From Bacteroidales bacterium (GTDB lineage: Bacteria > Bacteroidota > Bacteroidia > Bacteroidales > UBA10428), in assembly GCA_016926235.1 (NCBI GenBank), contig JAFGOZ010000013.1, positions 1 through 19,183 of the forward strand: DNA of 19,183 nt. The letters are read 5' to 3'. A model generated the notes under the pieces. That model was not told where the DNA came from, made no database searches, and saw nothing but the letters and a program-made list of their open reading frames with translations. The position numbers were made by a program, and so were the translations under genes. The stretch's first letter is position 1. Each line of letters begins with the position of its first letter. Below are positions 15,662 through 19,183 of this stretch, piece after piece.

Positions 15662-16524
15662 GTCACAAAAAAGAAAAATCCAGAACAGAAAAAGAGATCA
15701 GTACTAAATATGTCAAGTTGATTTTATTGCTTATACCACTTGTCTTTTTGATACTATATCCGATTCTATTTTCGCCTTATACCTATAAGCAGTCCATTGA
15801 TATGCCCTACACTTTTAAATATATCCCGAATTCAAATTATTTACTATTGACCTATGAATTTGGGAGGGATTTATGGTACAATATCTCTATAGGTACTTTT
15901 AATACAATGATTGTATCACTATTCTCTGTAATGGTTTTTACTGTAGCGGGCGTTTTATTTGGACTTATTTTGGGATTTAGTTCAAAAAATGATTGGAGAC
16001 GTAAGATTTTTGAATCTTTGTTTTTTAATCCTCTCCGTAATATTCAAATATGGGTAGTACTTTTCATTGTAGCGTTGTTTGTAAATAAATTGACTCAATC
16101 TAGTTTTACACATTCAATTATCATGTTTGTACTATTTGGTCTATTAAATTCACCTCAGTTAGCATTAGTACTTAGTGAAAAAATAATTAGGTTAAAAGAT
16201 GATGAATTTGTTGACGCTGCCAAGGCATCAAACATCTCTTTATTTCGGTTAATTTTTATTCATATACTATACTACGAATCTTTTGGTCTGATTTTTTTAC
16301 AAATTATTTCCCATTTTACAACAGCAATTATGTTTGAAATGACACTGACATTTTTTGGAATAGGTTTCCAGGGAGATTCAACATCTTTAGGATTGGTTTT
16401 AAAGTATATATTTGCGGGATCAAACAGAATATTTACAATATTTCCATTAATTTTCGCACTGATATTAATCATTCTATTAAATACGATTCATGAGATATGG
16501 AAAGGTAAAATGTATGAAGGATGA
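15658..16524 (+). CDS. DppC/OppC-type ABC transporter permease
   Basis: A 288-residue partner permease. A charged N-terminus (MSHKKEKSRTEKEIS) precedes the first membrane helix (about 20-38). The family's hallmark periplasmic-loop end is present as YEFGRDLWYNISIGTFNTMIVSLFSV (GTD--GRD in the classical form). The EAA loop is LKDDEFVDAAKASNISLFRLIF (about 180-200), and the end has LTFFGIGFQGDSTSLGLVL, equivalent to the LSFLGLG motif. Five to six membrane segments are visible. It starts inside the previous stop (ATGA) and overlaps the following ATPase start by 11 bases. Confidence 0.88.
   Translation: MSHKKEKSRTEKEISTKYVKLILLLIPLVFLILYPILFSPYTYKQSIDMPYTFKYIPNSNYLLLTYEFGRDLWYNISIGTFNTMIVSLFSVMVFTVAGVLFGLILGFSSKNDWRRKIFESLFFNPLRNIQIWVVLFIVALFVNKLTQSSFTHSIIMFVLFGLLNSPQLALVLSEKIIRLKDDEFVDAAKASNISLFRLIFIHILYYESFGLIFLQIISHFTTAIMFEMTLTFFGIGFQGDSTSLGLVLKYIFAGSNRIFTIFPLIFALILIILLNTIHEIWKGKMYEG
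16502..16505 (+). promoter_or_regulatory. ribosome binding site deciding the 16514 start
   Basis: AAGG at 16502-16505 lies eight bases before ATG 16514. An alternative in-frame ATG at 16490 has no better site and would overlap the upstream gene by 35 bases. The shorter start also begins directly with the usual first strand (MKDDILFNVQDL). Confidence 0.55.
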
Positions 16525-18088
16525 TATTCTGTTTAATGTTCAGGATTTACAGATATGGTCAGACGAAGAACATAAGTTTTTATTAAAAAATATCAATTTT
16601 AGTATTGTTAAAAATAAAGTACTGGGTATGATTGGCGAATCAGGTAGTGGAAAGACTTTAATCGCCAAATCCATACTTGGGCTCAATGACGTTTATCCTG
16701 GCATTATCAATGGTAAGATAGAATATTTTATTAAAACAAATAATGACAGTAATAACATAAATAATAAAAATAATTCTAAACAATTGATATCTGTCACGGA
16801 AAATATTGAGCAGAAATACAAAGGTATTTTGAACCATTGTACAGTACAAGTTGCGGATCATAATAATAAGGATATAAAAATATTCAAAATAAATGCGGAT
16901 AAATTGAAAGTCGATTTATCACAGTCTTTTGACGAAAATGCAGATAAGTTTTATGGTGAGTTGGTTTCCATGATTTTTCAGGATCCAAAAACATACATTT
17001 ATCCCTATTTGTCAGTTAAGGAACTATTAGAACGAATTTATCAGCGCGCAGTTAAGGTTCACGAGGTTGATGTTTATAATATTACTATTCCTATTAATGG
17101 AAAAAAAGCCGAATCTGTTCAGTATTGTTGTGACTCATTTGTAACAGATTATGTTTTATTATCAGATTTAAATGAGCAGCATTTCAAACCTGGTCACTTT
17201 CCAATGTTGGATTTAGAACATCATATAGCAGTTCTTCTATATCAGGAGGGTGATAATTACAAAGTGCATATACACGGACATTATAAACATCTTGATAATG
17301 GGATATTAAGAATCAAATGCAGTGAAGGTTCAGTTTTACAATTAAAATTATTTATTGATCCCAATATACACGATGTTACTACGAAAACTATGAAAGAAAC
17401 CGGTATATATAAAGTATTTATACCACTGAATAAATTAATAGAACAGGAAGTGGACCAAATTTTAAATAAGGTAAACTTAAATGATTCAGAAATTAAGGAA
17501 AATCGGGCGAATCGTATTAGCGGCGGTCAGGGACAGCGGTTGATGATCTCTCTTTGTCTTGCTTTAAAGAGTGATTTAATAATTGCTGATGAACCGACTA
17601 CTGGCTTGGATGTTTCTGCGCAAGCTGCATTAATTCAGTTTCTTAATAACCAGGTAGCAAGAAATAAAACACTATTATTGATTTCTCACGATTTGTACCT
17701 GATGAATCATCTTGCTAATAATCTCGTTGTCGTATATCGTGGTGAAGTACTAGAATATCGGCCTTTTGATTGCCTCAATATAAGGGTTGCTAAAAACGAG
17801 GTAGTAATATGCCACCCATACACTAGGGCATTATTTGAAATTGCAAATAAAGAATTATTCAGTTCGTTAAATGATACGGAAGATGATTATATAAATGATG
17901 AATGTTATTCCGGATGCGTTTTTTATACAAAGTGTGAATCAAAAAGTAAATCTGATATCTGTAAAAATGAGTCGCCGCCATATATATGTGCTACCGATCG
18001 TCGAGTACTAAAACAAAATGAAATAAGTTCATGTAATCATTTCATTAGATGCTGGGGAATATTAGAGAATTATGCTGTATCAAATTAA
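16514..18088 (+). CDS. DppD/OppD-type ABC ATPase with an unusual internal insertion
   Basis: A 524-residue ATPase counted from ATG 16514. Visible are Walker A GESGSGKT (41-48), Q-loop IFQDP (154-158), signature ISGGQGQR (335-342), Walker B LIIADEP and the H-loop ISHD. The C-terminus has the oligopeptide-family extension with cysteines at 468, 474, 483 and 492 (spacing 5, 8, 8). Typical OppD/DppD proteins are ~330 residues. The excess sits in two places: an Asn-rich stretch between Walker A and the Q-loop (about 70-150), and a ~125-residue beta-rich insertion between the Q-loop and the signature (about 182-305, with HIHGHYKH and DPNIHDV). The second falls in the helical subdomain that touches the permeases. 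It overlaps the next gene by 17 bases. The catalytic residues look intact, so I take it as functional. Confidence 0.88.
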   Translation: MKDDILFNVQDLQIWSDEEHKFLLKNINFSIVKNKVLGMIGESGSGKTLIAKSILGLNDVYPGIINGKIEYFIKTNNDSNNINNKNNSKQLISVTENIEQKYKGILNHCTVQVADHNNKDIKIFKINADKLKVDLSQSFDENADKFYGELVSMIFQDPKTYIYPYLSVKELLERIYQRAVKVHEVDVYNITIPINGKKAESVQYCCDSFVTDYVLLSDLNEQHFKPGHFPMLDLEHHIAVLLYQEGDNYKVHIHGHYKHLDNGILRIKCSEGSVLQLKLFIDPNIHDVTTKTMKETGIYKVFIPLNKLIEQEVDQILNKVNLNDSEIKENRANRISGGQGQRLMISLCLALKSDLIIADEPTTGLDVSAQAALIQFLNNQVARNKTLLLISHDLYLMNHLANNLVVVYRGEVLEYRPFDCLNIRVAKNEVVICHPYTRALFEIANKELFSSLNDTEDDYINDECYSGCVFYTKCESKSKSDICKNESPPYICATDRRVLKQNEISSCNHFIRCWGILENYAVSN

Positions 18089-19130
18089 TGAATTAAATCT
18101 AAAATTTAAAAAGCGTAGTGATGATGAGAATAAGCAATCCTTTGAACTCAACATACCTAGTTTAAGTCTACCGGAGAATAAAATTATTGGAATTGTTGGG
18201 GAGAGTGGATGTGGCAAAACGACTTTTGGAAAATTACTTATTGGTCTGATCAACTCACACCAATACAAAAATTATGGAATCAGTTGCCTGAATGGCTCGA
18301 TAATTCATAATAATATTAATATTCTAGATTTTGATAAAAAGTGTCTAAAAAAATACCGAAACAACGTACAGATGATTTTTCAGAGTCCACGTTCTGCTCT
18401 GAACCTTAATATGCCTTTGAAATATATTTTTAATGAAGCAATGCCGCCTAAATTGGATAAAGAATATCGAATGCAGAGACTTGGGAATCGTTTAGTCCAG
18501 GTTGGATTACTAGAGTTGTCCAATCAAAAAGAAAAAAACGAACAATATTTAAGGGAATATTTAAAAAAACGCCCGGTAAAAATGAGCGGTGGACAAAGAC
18601 GGCGTGTTGGTATTGTCAAAGTTGTATTAAGGCGACCGGAAATAATGATAGCCGATGAGCCTGTTGCTAGTCTTGATGTTAGTGTACAAGGACAAATATT
18701 AAAATTGCTGAAAGAGATTCATGAAAATGAAATAGGTGCTAAAAGAAATCATACATTGATTATTATTACTCACAATATGCGAATTGTCAGAGAACTGGCA
18801 GATGTTATAATCGTGATGTACAATGGGAATGTGGTGGAATATGCCGACAATGTTGCTTGGATTGATAGCAATCTACGACACCATCCTTATACCGAACAAT
18901 TAATCCACGCAGCAGACTATTTATATCATGGAGAAAAAAACAACCAGCTTAAAAAATATTATAGTTCACTAGAGGATTCCGGTAATCAGAATTATTTAAG
19001 CAGTAACGATTGTAAATATTTCAATCATTGTGCTTATTCAAATAAAGACATGGATTGTAAAAACAAGTTTGATATTTGTTCATTTTCATTTGACACAGGA
19101 GAAAATGTTGTCGCCTGTAATCGTCCATAG
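18072..19130 (+). CDS. DppF/OppF-type ABC ATPase
   Basis: A 352-residue ATPase, the normal size for this family. Walker A is GESGCGKT (43-50), the Q-loop is IFQSP (Gln104), and the signature is MSGGQRRR (171-178). Walker B IMIADEP and the D-loop SLDVSVQ follow, then the H-loop IITHN. The C-terminal extension carries cysteines at 314, 320, 329 and 336 (spacing 5, 8, 6), matching the pattern of its partner; in some Dpp ATPases such cysteines hold a [4Fe-4S] cluster. It is the last gene of the run; the 53 bases after its stop show no hairpin. It would dimerise with the 16514 ATPase and drive import through the two permeases. Confidence 0.9.
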   Translation: MLYQINELNLKFKKRSDDENKQSFELNIPSLSLPENKIIGIVGESGCGKTTFGKLLIGLINSHQYKNYGISCLNGSIIHNNINILDFDKKCLKKYRNNVQMIFQSPRSALNLNMPLKYIFNEAMPPKLDKEYRMQRLGNRLVQVGLLELSNQKEKNEQYLREYLKKRPVKMSGGQRRRVGIVKVVLRRPEIMIADEPVASLDVSVQGQILKLLKEIHENEIGAKRNHTLIIITHNMRIVRELADVIIVMYNGNVVEYADNVAWIDSNLRHHPYTEQLIHAADYLYHGEKNNQLKKYYSSLEDSGNQNYLSSNDCKYFNHCAYSNKDMDCKNKFDICSFSFDTGENVVACNRP

Positions 19131-19183
19131 AATTCTGCGGAACATTACAAGAATATTTCTAATATATTTATTCCTGATCAATA

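Noticed and set aside
1..19183. Reverse transcriptase and template repeat of the DGR
   Set aside because: No reverse transcriptase frame and no second copy of the variable region could be found on either strand by eye.
1..19183. CRISPR arrays, tRNA or rRNA genes
   Set aside because: No regularly spaced repeats and no recognisable tRNA or rRNA sequence were seen.

Overview
All clear genes in this window lie on the + strand. Most of the DNA is AT-rich: the 60 bases from 16741 hold 13 G or C. The gene repertoire suggests an uncultivated Gram-negative bacterium of the Fibrobacteres-Chlorobi-Bacteroidetes (FCB) side of the tree, perhaps a candidate phylum such as Marinimicrobia or Cloacimonadota. 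The pointers are several predicted lipoproteins, a FISUMP domain with Bacteroidetes-style Ig/fibronectin repeats, and a C-terminal domain resembling DUF5683. The phylum is inference; no rRNA or tRNA gene is present to fix it.

Region A (1-899) has a short GC-rich tail of something upstream, then a secreted or membrane protein with a glycine-rich hydrophobic segment. Region B (1070 to about 3550) is a GC-richer island (37 of 60 bases G or C at 2221-2280). It carries a lipoprotein with two BIG2-like domains, a fibronectin-like domain and a C-terminal FISUMP (C-type-lectin-like) domain. The last ~50 codons look like the variable region of a diversity-generating retroelement (DGR): Asn-type (AAC/AAT) positions have been replaced by other NNC/NNT codons. 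It is followed by perfect hairpins, a 15-codon stub that looks like the start of an Avd accessory gene, and the decayed C-terminal end of a transposase. No reverse transcriptase or template repeat is in the window, so the DGR seems broken or acts from elsewhere. The gene-poor stretch after it ends in two AT-rich hairpins.

Region C (3550-19130) starts with a truncated duplicate of the N-terminus of the next gene. Ten tightly spaced genes follow (4048-19130), with gaps of 22 bases or less or short overlaps, which looks like one transcription unit. The first five encode envelope proteins: an LPP20-like/PEGA-like/DUF5683-like lipoprotein, a FGE-sulfatase-fold protein without the catalytic cysteines, a small beta-domain lipoprotein, an 1145-residue lipoprotein of tandem beta-sandwich domains with a helical tail, and a membrane-anchored helical protein. 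The last five encode a complete oligopeptide/dipeptide-type ABC importer: solute-binding protein, two permeases and two ATPases.

My reading is that the lipoproteins form a surface or periplasmic assembly that captures or delivers something to this divergent Opp/Dpp-type transporter. No family I recognise links these two halves, so the operon is the best candidate for an undescribed system here. The DGR-like variable region is the best-supported single surprise.
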